NCBI RefSeq assembly: GCF_041956535.1
Contig: NW_027192200.1
Location: forward strand, 46,042-110,041
DNA length: 64,000 nucleotides
Direction: 5' to 3'
Origin: Calcarisporiella thermophila CBS 279.70
Taxonomy: Eukaryota > Calcarisporiellomycota
The notes under the pieces were generated by a model. That model worked only from the letters and a program-made list of their open reading frames with translations. It had not been told where the DNA came from and did no database searches. Below, piece after piece: positions 11,598 to 24,175 of the stretch. A program made the position numbers and the translations under genes. Within the stretch, counting starts at the first letter, position 1. Each line of letters begins with the position of its first letter.

Positions 11598-13187
11598 TTA
11601 GTTAGCGGGAGCCTGCTTTGGCTCCTCAGTCTCCTTGGTGGGCTCTGGCTTCTTGTCTCCAGTTTCGACGGGCTTCTCGGTGGGCTTAGGCTCTTCCTTC
11701 GTCTCAGAAGGCTTCTCAGAGGGCTTGGGTTTCTCAGAGGGCTTCTCGGAGGGCTTCTCGGAGGGCTTGGGCGTCTCGACGGGCTTTGAAGCGGTGGGCT
11801 TTCCAGAGGGCTCGAGGGTGGTGCTGGGCTTTTGGGAAGACTTGGAGGGGACGGCGCTCGACTTGCTTGCCTTAGCACGGAGGAGTCCGACATCGAATTC
11901 AAGGCGCACTCCCTTCTGCTTGTAGGGAATGGTGGCGGCAAAATCGCCGATCTTGGTGCTGACAACCGAGTCGATATCGACGTCGATGCCGTCGGGATGG
12001 TTGTTAAGGATGTCGATCAGAACCTCCTCGCTGGCGGTGAGGGCAATGGTGAGCGTGTCGGAAATCTTCTCCTGGCCGTGGGGGACCGCGATGTTAGTGT
12101 CTTGGTCGAGCTCACCCAAGGGGCCGTTCTGGTACGTGATCTTGGCCTTCATGTGGGTTACAGTGAAATCGGTGTCAAGAGGGTTGAAGAGCGAAACCGT
12201 GCCGGTGGTCTTCTTGCTGATGATGGCATCGATGCTGGCAACGGCGCGGGACTTGCGGATCAGCTTATCCTTCACTCCCGTCACGGTGGCAGGGACCTTG
12301 AGGGAGGCAAGCGAGGGCTTCAGCGAGTCGATGGGAGTCGAGTCGGTGGTTCCGACCACGACCATGTCGGAGGTTTGACCCTCGAGGTATGCCGAGAGGG
12401 CGGCGGCGCCTGCGGCAGCACCATCTCCAGTGGGATTGATGACAAGACGCCCGGTGATGGGGTTGGCACCGCGCTTAAGGTTGAGGGCCTTGAGCGAGAG
12501 GCTGCCGATCTTCTTGTCCTGATACTGGACGTCAAATGAGACATCACCGGTGTTGATGGCGATGTCAGAGGGATTTTGGAGGGTCGAGGTCAAATCGATC
12601 TGAATGCCATCCTTGGTGCCACCGACCACCTTGAGCTGCTCGACCTTAAGGGGCACGGAGGTCAGGCCGCTCATTCCCTTGAGGGTGACGTCGTTTGCGA
12701 AAGGAACTCCCTTGAACGCCTGCTCGCCGCCGGCCGTCTTGGCAACAACATCGGAGGTACCGTGCAGGTTAATGGTGGCCTGCGCTTGGGTGGTGAAAGT
12801 CTTGAGCAGCTCTTGGATTTGGGCGTGCTTGTCAGCGGCTCCCTGGAGTGGCAAGTCGGCGAACTTGAAGGTAAGCTGGCCGTTGCCGGAGCTGGCGGGG
12901 GCGCCTTCGGGAATAGAGAGGGTAGCAATATCGTCATTGCCGTACTTGACGATGGCGTTGGCCAAGTACTTCAGCACTGTGGCATCGCCATCAGCGGTGT
13001 ACTTCACAGTGACGGAGTCGGAGGCGGAAAGAGGAGAGTAAGGATCGCCCTTGGTGAAGTCGAGATCGATCGACTTGAGCTCGACGCCGTTAATGGCGAA
13101 GCCGCCGTCTCGCTTTTCAACGGGGGCACCCTGGCAGGTCGCCACAAGAGCCAGAGCAGCAACAATAGAAGTGAGTGTGAGTTTCAT
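11598..13187 (-). CDS. Secreted LEA_2/DUF3712-like protein with Lys/Pro/Glu repeat tail
   Basis: A single-exon gene of 529 residues. The N-terminus MKLTLTSIVAALALVATCQG is a clear signal peptide, followed by VEKR at 23-26, a likely Kex2 site. The body contains two stretches with the pattern of LEA type-2 / DUF3712 beta-sandwich domains: about 195-255 (NPSDIAINTGDVSFDVQY followed by IGSL and RGANPITG) and about 328-390 (NPLDTDFTVTHMKAKITYQN). An earlier, weaker copy may cover 29-115. Residues about 440-529 are low complexity, built on KPSEKPSE and KPTEKPVE units. Fungal DUF3712 proteins are secreted or membrane-linked and of unknown biochemical role. The repeat tail may act as a cell-wall spacer, which is inference. 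There is no GPI-type hydrophobic C-terminus. Codon use is G+C-rich, suggesting strong expression. Confidence 0.85.
   Translation of the reverse strand: MKLTLTSIVAALALVATCQGAPVEKRDGGFAINGVELKSIDLDFTKGDPYSPLSASDSVTVKYTADGDATVLKYLANAIVKYGNDDIATLSIPEGAPASSGNGQLTFKFADLPLQGAADKHAQIQELLKTFTTQAQATINLHGTSDVVAKTAGGEQAFKGVPFANDVTLKGMSGLTSVPLKVEQLKVVGGTKDGIQIDLTSTLQNPSDIAINTGDVSFDVQYQDKKIGSLSLKALNLKRGANPITGRLVINPTGDGAAAGAAALSAYLEGQTSDMVVVGTTDSTPIDSLKPSLASLKVPATVTGVKDKLIRKSRAVASIDAIISKKTTGTVSLFNPLDTDFTVTHMKAKITYQNGPLGELDQDTNIAVPHGQEKISDTLTIALTASEEVLIDILNNHPDGIDVDIDSVVSTKIGDFAATIPYKQKGVRLEFDVGLLRAKASKSSAVPSKSSQKPSTTLEPSGKPTASKPVETPKPSEKPSEKPSEKPKPSEKPSETKEEPKPTEKPVETGDKKPEPTKETEEPKQAPAN
11650..11860 (-). 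repeat. Coding KPSE/KPTE repeat tract
   Basis: A 12-bp-periodic run (GGCTTCTCGGAG and variants on the plus strand) encodes the C-terminal KPSE/KPTE tail of the secreted LEA_2-like protein. Confidence 0.75.
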
Positions 13188-16100
13188 GATGAACTTCTAG
13201 TGAATGTGTGTCAGTGAGAGGTAAAGGCAAAGTGATAGAAGGAAAGAATAGGATGAAGATGAGGCGGAACTTGGAAATAAAAAATAAAAAATTTAATACA
13301 AGGTCTGTACCTCCCCCCTTTTATATTCTTTTTTTGCTCCCCTCCCTTTCTTCCTATTCAACTTTCTTAGAAGAGTTAGAGTTCATTTGCATTTCGGAAG
13401 TTACCCCAGATCTATAATGGAGCTGTGAAAGCGGTCAATCCAAATTGGGGGGGCGCATTCCGGTGTCGCCTCCTCTTCTTAATTGCGGTGCATTGTGTAT
13501 GACAAAGAGCATTATCGCAGCATATTGAGGCTATATTGTGTGTCACGGAGTTCAAAATGAGCTGAATATCCACGGGTGAGAACGAAGAGAGTCTGTCTGA
13601 GCTGATAACTTTAAACTAGGCAGCGAATGCATTACCCCTCCCGGCTCCGTGCGATAAAGGTGAGAGGCATCTAAGATAAGCCTTAGCTCAACTATTCCTT
13701 TCTGCCACTGCTATATGGAGCCGAGCAGTGCGGTTTGCTTGGTTTGCGACCTCTCATCTTGCTGAACCTCCAAAACTCAGATTAGGTTTCTCTTCTCTCA
13801 ATCTTGGCCAGGGATGTGACACCTGTCCGTCTTGGTCGATGAGGGAGGGCACGGCTAGAGGAAGAGGAGGGGTGGAAGCCTTCTCTTTGGGATTCCGCCC
13901 GATCGTTCTCTGGCTTGTTCCCCCACACACGGTCCACTTTTAAAGTTCTTGTATATTGTCATACCGGCGGAACTTCTCACACGCTTAGAGTATAGGCAAA
14001 AGCGCTTCACTCTATACCCTCAAACTCTTTTAGCAAAGATGCACTTAGGTGATTGAGTATTGCAATGAAGAATAGAAAGTTTGAGGTGTTTGACGGCATT
14101 GTCACTTACTCACTCCTCATCATCCCCTCTCCTTCCCCCTAATCACATGCGGGATCATGCGCAAGTACAAGAGTGATGGTGGAGGGGATGGGCGGCGAGG
14201 GGGGTAGCAGACGTCCCAACTCTATCCATGAGTTTCTTTCAGAGCGCGCATATTCCAGCAACTACTTAAAAAAAACTTCTTTTGTATCCCATATTCCGCG
14301 TATCTTAGCGGTTGATTTTTCCCGTCAAGGAATACACAGTAAGGAGATTTTGACATTGCTAATTCTTATTACAAATAGGACCTTATATTGACCGCGTTCC
14401 ATTTCACACTCAGCGCGGTTTGCACCTCTCTCCCTTCCTCTCGTCCCCTCTTCCCTCTCTCGTCCTTCGTCGAGAGACGTCACCTGATGCCCGGCGCATA
14501 GGCCGCCGCGGTCGGCAACGAGTGGCCGGATAAAACATCACTAGCCTGGGATTTCTCAGAAAAACTTTCTTGGTTCTCCCCTATACTAAGAAAGTCGGTT
14601 TGTGACTCATAATCTAATTGCGGGGTAAAATAAACCTTGAATAAACTCTATCATGATTGCATTTGTACATGAGAAATTGGAATCCGCGTAGAGAACGGTT
14701 TCCTCTTTGATTTCCCATTCTCCATAATTTCACGAGGAAGCGGAAATACATGTGAACTCCCGCTTACAAAAGAAACTAAAAATAGCCCTCGTCGCTAGTA
14801 GCACCGCATTTACTTTTCTCCTTTCACCCGCCCTTTTCTCTTGTTTCACGGCCCACTAGACTATGCACCGATAAACTGATGTTTCTCCATGCTAAAAGCG
14901 GCGAGCACTGGGAAATTAAAATGAGCGAGCAGTATCTGGTTCACGGCCATATCCCTATGATCAACGCATCATCAAGGGCAGCCTCGGCGCTTATAGCCCC
15001 TTCAATGAGGCTGAGGCTAATTCCAAAGGAATCGTGCAACCAACCCAACCCAAAAGCAAAGGCTATCGGCATTGCGCACGAAGGTTCGACCCATGAAGCG
15101 GTCAACAGCGCAACAAAGCAACCGTTTTGCGTATTGATCCTCTCTTCTGATGCAACCCACTCGAGCTGGTCAGCGCTGGGGAGTTGATTGGGTTCTCAGA
15201 TAAACTTGGATGTGCCAGAATTCAGTTCAATGACGATTCGCAAGCATCGGCGTATTTGGGTTGCCTGAGCCTCTGCCTCCAACGGAAAGCTTATGCGCTG
15301 TCTGCGCATTGGTGGGCTTAGTGGTATTTTGCTGCTGCCGTTACTAGACGTGCCGTTTTGTGAGCTAAGCGACGGCGCACCTCCAGCCTATTTCTTGGGC
15401 GATTGCGTCTAGGTCAAAGCGCCACGCTCAAACTGTATCCTCTCGGCACTAAATCATATGTCAGAGGGGACGCCATCTACCATCTATCTTGTTTTCCCTT
15501 CCTTTTCGGAACAGAGTATGTTCTGCTTGTGCCATCGCCAAGTGTTGGACGCTCCCCCTCATAACCTCTCACTTGAAAAGTAGCTATCACCACCAGAATT
15601 TGTAACACTTTGACCGATCCCATGCTATACCTCGACCAACCTGTCTTCTAGTACCTCTTGGTTTGGCCAGGGAACCCCCAATACCCCCCCCCCCCCTAGC
15701 ACTGTTCCAAATTGATCATGAATACCTCGGAGATTAAGATCCATTTTGCTATCGATAGAGGTCAGCAGTCAATGTCGTTAGTGGAACGAACGGATATCTC
15801 TGGAGCCATAGCTCATGGTGCAAAAACTTCACTGCATTGGATGGATATTAATGTTCTTCCCAATAATATAACCTAAAACTTAACTCTACAAAAGGTATAG
15901 GCTGCTGAATGACAGGCCTTCTCCTTCATTCTAACTTTCCAGACATAGCTTAGCCGTTTGCACAATGGAATTCTTAATTATGTTAATCTTGAGCTTCATC
16001 GAAGCTATGTACCTCGTAACCCTCTACACCCATCAGGCCCCTGTATGATTTTTATCCACGTAACAGTTTGCCTTTGGAATGTATAAGAAAATCTTTTTAC

Positions 16101-16435
16101 TTGAAAAACCAAGCATCAGCTAAAAAGATAAATGGTTTCCAATATAAGATAAACTTTTGCTGATGACAGAAATGTACTGTCAGTCACATATTAGGCTGGT
16201 GTGCTAATGGTGAGTGGTCTCGTTGGCTGAAAAAGGCTGTTATTTGGATTCATTTCCTGCAATTTCATATATAAGAGTGATGCTCACGAATCCTATACTA
16301 ATTGACAGTCACGGGTGATGTCAACACAGCGATTGTTTTCCAGACTTGGTCGAAGTAGATCTATTTGTTTTAACATCCCCCAACACCACATAATAAACAC
16401 ACGAGACTGGGAGAGAAAGCGAAAGTGATCACAGC
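13188..16435. other. 3.2 kb region without recognisable genes
   Basis: It holds the upstream flanks of the LEA_2-like gene (-) and the Sm E gene (+). Base composition is more balanced than in the other intergenic stretches. ORFs with ATG at 13728, 14173 and 14879 (up to 102 codons) have no recognisable motif. A C-run lies at about 15685-15697. A TATATAAG at about 16266 is 165 bp upstream of the Sm E start and could serve it. A spliced gene of short exons cannot be excluded by eye. Confidence 0.45.
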
Positions 16436-16964
16436 ATGTCGACAAAAGTGCAAAAGATTATGGTTCAACCCATCAACCTGATTTTCAGGTATCTGCAAAA
16501 TGTGAGTAGATGTGTGATTCACCTTGTAGTACGATTGAATTTTCTTTCATCAGCCGAAATTAATTGTCTCGCGTTGCTCTGTCTTTAGAGATCAAAGGTT
16601 CAGGTCTGGCTTTATGAACAGCTGGACATGAGACTTGAGGGTCGCATCATTGTGAGTTGATAAGGTCGCTTCTCTCCCATGATGAAAACATTTGATTAAT
16701 ATTTTTTATTTTTATTTCTTGGCCGGCAGGGTTTTGACGAGTTTATGAATTTAGTGCTGGATGATGCTGAAGAGATCCATCAGAAAAAGCAGACACGAAA
16801 ACAACTAGGTACATTTTCCTTTCTGCCGATTTTCCTTGATCGTACATCACTCTCACCCCTGTAATATATACTAATAATTATACGCTTGCTCTCTCTTTTC
16901 TAATCTAGGTCGCATCCTCTTGAAGGGAGATAATATCACGTTAATCCAAGCAGTGAGTCAATAG
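16436..16964 (+). CDS. SNRPE: Small nuclear ribonucleoprotein E (Sm E)
   Basis: A component of the heptameric Sm ring on U1, U2, U4 and U5 snRNAs. Four exons, 16436-16501, 16589-16651, 16730-16808 and 16909-16964, give 87 residues. The model reads [20 protein letters not shown], then the Sm1 motif ([31 protein letters not shown]) and the Sm2 motif [14 protein letters not shown]. These are essentially diagnostic for Sm E. Introns are 87, 78 and 100 nt, with GTGAGT, GTGAGT and GTACAT donors. Intron 3 carries CTAAT branch-like sequences near its 3' end. All exons are too short to stand out as long ORFs. It converges with the enolase gene. Confidence 0.96.
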
Positions 16965-17377
16965 GGTGTGCCGAGCCCGATGTGGCTAGAAAAGTTCGGG
17001 GGGCCGATATCTTCTTATACTTTGTGTGCGTGTTTATTCAAGTCTATCCCTTCTATTGTAAATATATAAAGATATTTGCTTTATATCGCTCAGTTGCTTT
17101 GGCATTTTTGTATAAATGAGGGAGACTGTGGAAAAGTGTAAAAAAGGGAAATAGAGTGGAAGAAAAAAAAGAATCCAGAGGAATAACAAGCCATAAAATT
17201 AATTCTTTATTTTAAGCCATAAAGGAAAACAAAAAATGCTTTGCTTTATACACACATACACAGTTCATGATTATCCTTATCGACCATCGAGGATGAGCCC
17301 ATCCCCCGCTTAGATTTTTGTTTTTTTAGAAGAGACATTGGTATCTATACACGTCCCTCGCCTTCACAATGCCGCAT
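16965..17377. other. Convergent 3' intergenic region
   Basis: 413 bp between the stops of Sm E (+) and enolase (-). An A-rich stretch at 17150-17230 gives A+T-rich 3' flanks on both strands, including AATAAA-like sequence on the minus strand near 17202. Nothing else is seen. Confidence 0.5.
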
Positions 17378-19615
<2,238 letters not shown>

Positions 19616-21685
19616 CTAGAAAGTGTTGGAAATCCAACGGTTGAAAAAGAATCTAGTAGAAGAGAAGAGAGATTATGTCATTTCCCAAATTATTTTTAAA
19701 GGACCGCAGGGCATAAGCAAAACTTACAGTGAATTAGCAGGCTGATCATAGGGTGCCATATGACCTGCATTAAACACACGCAAGAACGCAAAGCGATTAT
19801 CCGCAGTCTTGCGAACCTCTCCGACATTATTTCCATAGGGTTTGTCTCCCGCACCATTGAATTCCTTGTTCCCTGACCACGGCAGAGCAAGAGTCCACGC
19901 CTTGTTACCGTACCAATTGCCTAACATAGAAATCAAACTAGGGTGAGAGGCCCATTTGGGGACGGGTTCTTACAGCGATGCTACTTACAGATATAATCAG
20001 CTGTTCAAGGATCAAGCCGAGAATAAATAATATTAAAAAGAATGGGATAAGGGGAATTGTTAGTTGGTTTAGGCGAATGGGGTCAAAGAATCTATCACAT
20101 ACCATCTCCGGCTGTAATTGGATTGATAGAATCAAACGGAGAGGAAGAGGAGAGAAATGGTCAGTCATAGCCTAATATTTTTACGCATGCAATTCCCCGA
20201 GCTTACCATAGACCAAAATGCGAACTCCGTCCTCCAGCAGCGGAGGGAGGAGTCTTTGCGAGGGCATCATCCAATCCCCAGCACTGACGAAATTGTTATA
20301 CACATCGAAGTTGCAGCTCTCATATTTGCTAACCTTGGCTCCCACCGCCTTCTTGACATCGGCGCGATTGAGGTAGCTCTCGATGGCATCCGTGATGGGA
20401 TAGCAGAGGCCACCCCCGGTGCATTCTTTGCGGATGTCGTAGATGTTCTTCCCTGTCGATTGGAATGGTGAAATCATCACTTGGTTGCAGTAGCTTGTCG
20501 CCCTTTCGCATGTGCCTGCATCACCCGTTGCGTAGCAGTTGCTGATCTGTCGTGAGCAAGTGGGGGAGCTCTGGTTCATCCGCGCGCACTGCGTGCGAGA
20601 GAGCACAGGCCTATAGGTGTTTCGGCATCCCATTTGCTCGTAGTATTTGTACTGGACAAGGGGGTCCGTGAGCCCATTACCGATCAACAAAGACTTCAGG
20701 TTTATCTTTTGGAGAGTATTGGCTTGAGCTTTGAGGACATCACTCTCGAAGCTGCCCTTGTTGCTCTTATGGATAACCGAGCCAATATTGGGCACGTAAT
20801 GGCCTAAGGGATGAATTTTGCGTTAAATGTGCGATGAAAAAGGAAGAATAGAAAGATCCCCTTCAAGGTAAAGTGTCCTCAAACTTACCGGCGTAGCTCT
20901 CTCCGGCGACGTGGAAATCCACCTTGGCAAATTTCGGGTTCTCCTTCAGGAAGAGTTGCAGGAAAGCATACACATCTTTCGCGGCCATCAACGAGGTTGA
21001 GGTGTCTGAGTTTCCATAGGAATACCCGACGTTCAAAGGCTATGTCAAGCAGAGTAAAGAAAGGTTCAGTACCACACTACAAGCTCAATGTATGGCCATG
21101 TCCGCCAAATCATCCAAGCTACGGTACCTGATCTAGGAAAATGACGCTTGCGTTGCTATTCCACCCGAACTTGTTAAAGTCCGTGCCTGAGCCATTTTCA
21201 CGCATGCGGCATGGCCTAACGTCGGGGGTGGTTAATGGTCAGTGTGTGCGAGTTCAACCCTCTCAGTTGTCAAAATCGAGCACTTACCCCAACTCCATGA
21301 ACAATCCCATCATGGACGAGCATCCCGGGCCACCATTAAGCCAGATCACAAGAGGGTCCTTTTCAGGATTGCTGCGAGACTCAAAGAACCAGAAGAAAAA
21401 GTGACTATCTCTGTCTGTGTCAAGATAGCCCGAGATCTATTTCCATCAAGAACAGCTGAGCATCTAACCGCTTATATAGTCAAGGAAAGGCAATGCTCAA
21501 GTTACCTGTTTGACAGTTGGATCGCAAAGAGTAGGGTTCTGATAACGGAGGGCGTGGTCGGGGAATGCTGGATGCGTTGCTACTTTAAACTCTCCCGACT
21601 CAGTACTTGCTGCCGTTTGATTCTCAAGCGCAAAAGTTGCGCCCAAGAGCAGCGTCAATAATAATAATATCAATGTCACTCGCAT
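19616..21685 (-). CDS. Serine carboxypeptidase, CPY-like (peptidase S10)
   Basis: Removes C-terminal residues, probably in the vacuole or outside the cell. Nine exons: 21685-21506, 21436-21288, 21215-21128, 21039-20889, 20803-20207, 20111-20103 (9 nt), 20000-19989 (12 nt), 19920-19728 and 19652-19616, giving 471 residues. The N-terminus is a signal peptide ([19 protein letters not shown]). Family motifs follow in order: [40 protein letters not shown] with the nucleophile Ser187, [18 protein letters not shown] with the GD-x-D aspartates at 391 and 393, and [11 protein letters not shown] with His449. The end is NRWISNTF. A long propeptide like that of yeast CPY is absent. The two tiny exons together encode the catalytic-Asp loop. 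Every join keeps frame and restores conserved residues, so the model is strong. Confidence 0.93.
19989..20000 (-). other. 12-nt micro-exon of the carboxypeptidase
   Basis: The twelve bases CTGATTATATCT sit between an ACAG acceptor and a GTAAGT donor. They encode Ala-Asp-Tyr-Ile of the loop around the catalytic Asp. Flanking introns are 102 and 68 nt. Confidence 0.85.
20103..20111 (-). other. 9-nt micro-exon of the carboxypeptidase
   Basis: The nine bases CCGGAGATG (minus strand) sit between a CAG acceptor and a GTATGT donor. They supply the middle of Tyr-Ala-Gly-Asp. Flanking introns are 95 and 102 nt. Confidence 0.85.
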
Positions 21686-24175
21686 AACTCTTCTAGGCGA
21701 ATAATCAACAAGAGAAGTAGGAGGAAGAGGATGCCGGGATAGACGAAAGGGCGGAAAGGAGCGCTAAGGATTCCAAAATTTCTAAATCCACGACGACCAA
21801 ATGGTCTTTTTATTGCAACCGAACGGTTTTCTTCATCACTTAAGTTTAGCGGAGTACAGGGTAAGATTCAATGAAAACGGTTTTCGGGTCATGCACTCCT
21901 TCATTCCCAATATCTCCCGCTTGAAGCCTCAAGCTGACTCAGCACTAGCCTCGGCAGTACTAAATTTAGGGGGCGTTGTCAGATCCATCTCGGATCGTTG
22001 CCCACACCGACAGACAGCTTATTTAATTTTACAGTTTTCATTGCTTGATATTCTATCCAATTTTCAATTTAATTTCTTGTCTCGCGTGAGATTGAACACG
22101 AGAAACACATTCCAAGTGCGATCGCACTCAGCCACCCCGCACCTAACCTAGTTTGAGGTAAATCCCGACCCGATTTGGTCTAATTCTGACTGCCATAGCC
22201 AAGAGTTACCGCGAGAATTAGTAGAGTTTGAACTTTGTCTTTCCATCAGCATTCCTCTAGGATGACCTCACGGGTCTGGGTGCATTTTTGGGCCTACTAC
22301 GGGACTGAATAGAGGCAAGTAGCATTACCCCATTGACAGCATTCAACCATGACTTCCTTCTGGTGAAAACGGCTGTAAGAAAATAGGCGGACGTGTGCAT
22401 CACCCGACGCTGATGGATAGATTCACAATGAAGGGCCCTCTGACCAAAAGGATGTGTCTTTGCTTGGAAAGCTCTAACCTCTTTTTTGAGCCACATGAAC
22501 TTACTGCTATGCTCTAGTGAGGCATCTCTCTATTCCTTGGGGACAAGGGCCATTAGGGTTCCGTAAAGGTGTATACCCTATCCATTTTCATTAACACGAG
22601 GCTAACCCTAAATCTACCCAACACATATCGGCTTAGATAAATAAGCGCTAAATTTACCTAGAATCATATCTATCTTTCGTAATCAATGCGTTAAAGCAGA
22701 GGGGAAATGAAGTGTCACTCTTGGCAATATGCCACTAAAGTCTGGAATAAAACAAAAAGAAAAAAGGTATAGTGTGCACCACTAACTCGCCGGGCCTACA
22801 GGCTTATTAAACCTTCGGCTCTTCCGTCGCTTAGTTAACCGATTGGCAATCCGTTCCTTCCGTCATTCTTTGTCATGTTATCCTATCAATATAGGAAAGC
22901 ATGATAAAAAAATGTATGTATCAGGATCTCAGAATAGCCAGTATGGTTATAGCCCCAGCTTACCCAAGCCTGTGGTCGTCAACATTAATGAGCCAAGCAT
23001 GGCTAACTCCTACCTCCACGAGTAAGGCTCATTGATTGCTTGCTCCCTTGCATACACTTACAGTTGTTTTAGCTTGCTTGTTTTCCATTTTGTGAGATTA
23101 TCCTCATTTAGGGAAAAATCAAGGGAATAGTGTTATCCTGGCTTTATTACCGCAGCAATGGCCTGCGATGATTAGATACAAGATGGAGCGGGTATTTTAG
23201 CAAAAGTTTCAGCATTCTATGGAGGGCCTGAACTTGGGTTTACTTATAGATTCACAAAGATTTGCATGTGTTTTCAATCCTCGAGAAAGCGAGCCCTGGA
23301 CGACTGGAGTTTGAGCATTTTATTGCAGGAACTTAAATACCCCCTGCCATCTGCAAATTTAGGCATCTCCGCTTGTCAAAGCCACCGTGGGTTAAGCTGA
23401 CCCTAGAGAAATGAAATTCATCAGATCTGCCCAGATCAGGTTGATTGCTGAATTAGGAGAAAAGGACTAGAAATCGAAGTGGTCAGTCCACCACCATGAC
23501 GGTGCGCAGTCGCTTGGCACTTATCTCTTCCAAATATCTAGTTTGACAAGGCACTCCTTGCCAAGGCGAGGGAAGCAACTCCGGCCCAGCTTGGATGTGA
23601 TTTTGAGCCACTCTTAACTCTACTTCTAACACGGCCACCACCTGGGTCTTATGTTGAACTAGGTTGCCATGGAATTTTCATTGTTAACCAGACCTCGTTT
23701 GGGTCGCATGCCGTTAGTTCATTGTTGAAAGAACAATAACACTAATCGATATTATAAACAGCATAAAGAATGAAAAGACACAAAATGGGGGGGGGGGGGA
23801 GGGGGAGGGGAGGAGAGAGGAGAAAAGGTTGCCTAGCAGGCAAAGAGAGACACAATAAACAAAACCTTTAACAATATCAACCAGAAAAGTCGAGAAAATA
23901 TTATATAGACTAATAGCTTTTACACTTTTTCAAAATCAATTATGGATAGATATTTATGTAAAAAAGAAGGAGATAGAATGAGTATTATGGCAGGGGTAAA
24001 GAAGGTAAAATGGAAGAGAGTTGAGATAATATATGAATAACAAATGATGCTAGTGGATAGAATAAGATATGGGAAAGGTTTACAGAGGGGAAATAGCGGG
24101 GTGATTTTGATCGTGTGGAGGGGAGAGGATTTCCCCACCATAGGGAGAAGGGGCAAGGGGGTGGTGCGTCATCCC
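21686..24175. other. 2.5 kb region without recognisable genes
   Basis: It lies upstream of the carboxypeptidase. It holds a perfect GCTGACTCAGC palindrome at 21933-21943 (AP-1/Maf-like) about 250 bp upstream of that gene's start, an ORF of 116 codons at 21801-22151 with no motif, and a G-run/GGGGA tract at about 23787-23825. No RNA gene or mobile element is supported. Confidence 0.45.
23787..23825 (+). repeat. Poly-G / GGGGA low-complexity tract
   Basis: A run of about 13 G followed by GGGGGAGGGGAGGAGAGAGG-type sequence. This is a simple-sequence purine tract prone to assembly and sequencing error. Confidence 0.8.

Noticed and set aside
12576-13217. 213-codon plus-strand ORF over the LEA_2-like gene
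   Set aside because: Shadow of the G+C-rich sense frame, which has signal peptide, Kex2 site and domain pattern.
15083-15092. GGTTCGACCC, a tRNA B-box-like sequence
   Set aside because: Flanking bases do not form a T-arm stem and no A box or acceptor stem is found.
14879-15187. 102-codon ATG ORF
   Set aside because: No motif, no homologous pattern recognised, and a length reachable by chance in this composition.
21801-22151. 116-codon plus-strand ORF
   Set aside because: No domain, signal or codon-bias support. It lies in the carboxypeptidase upstream region.
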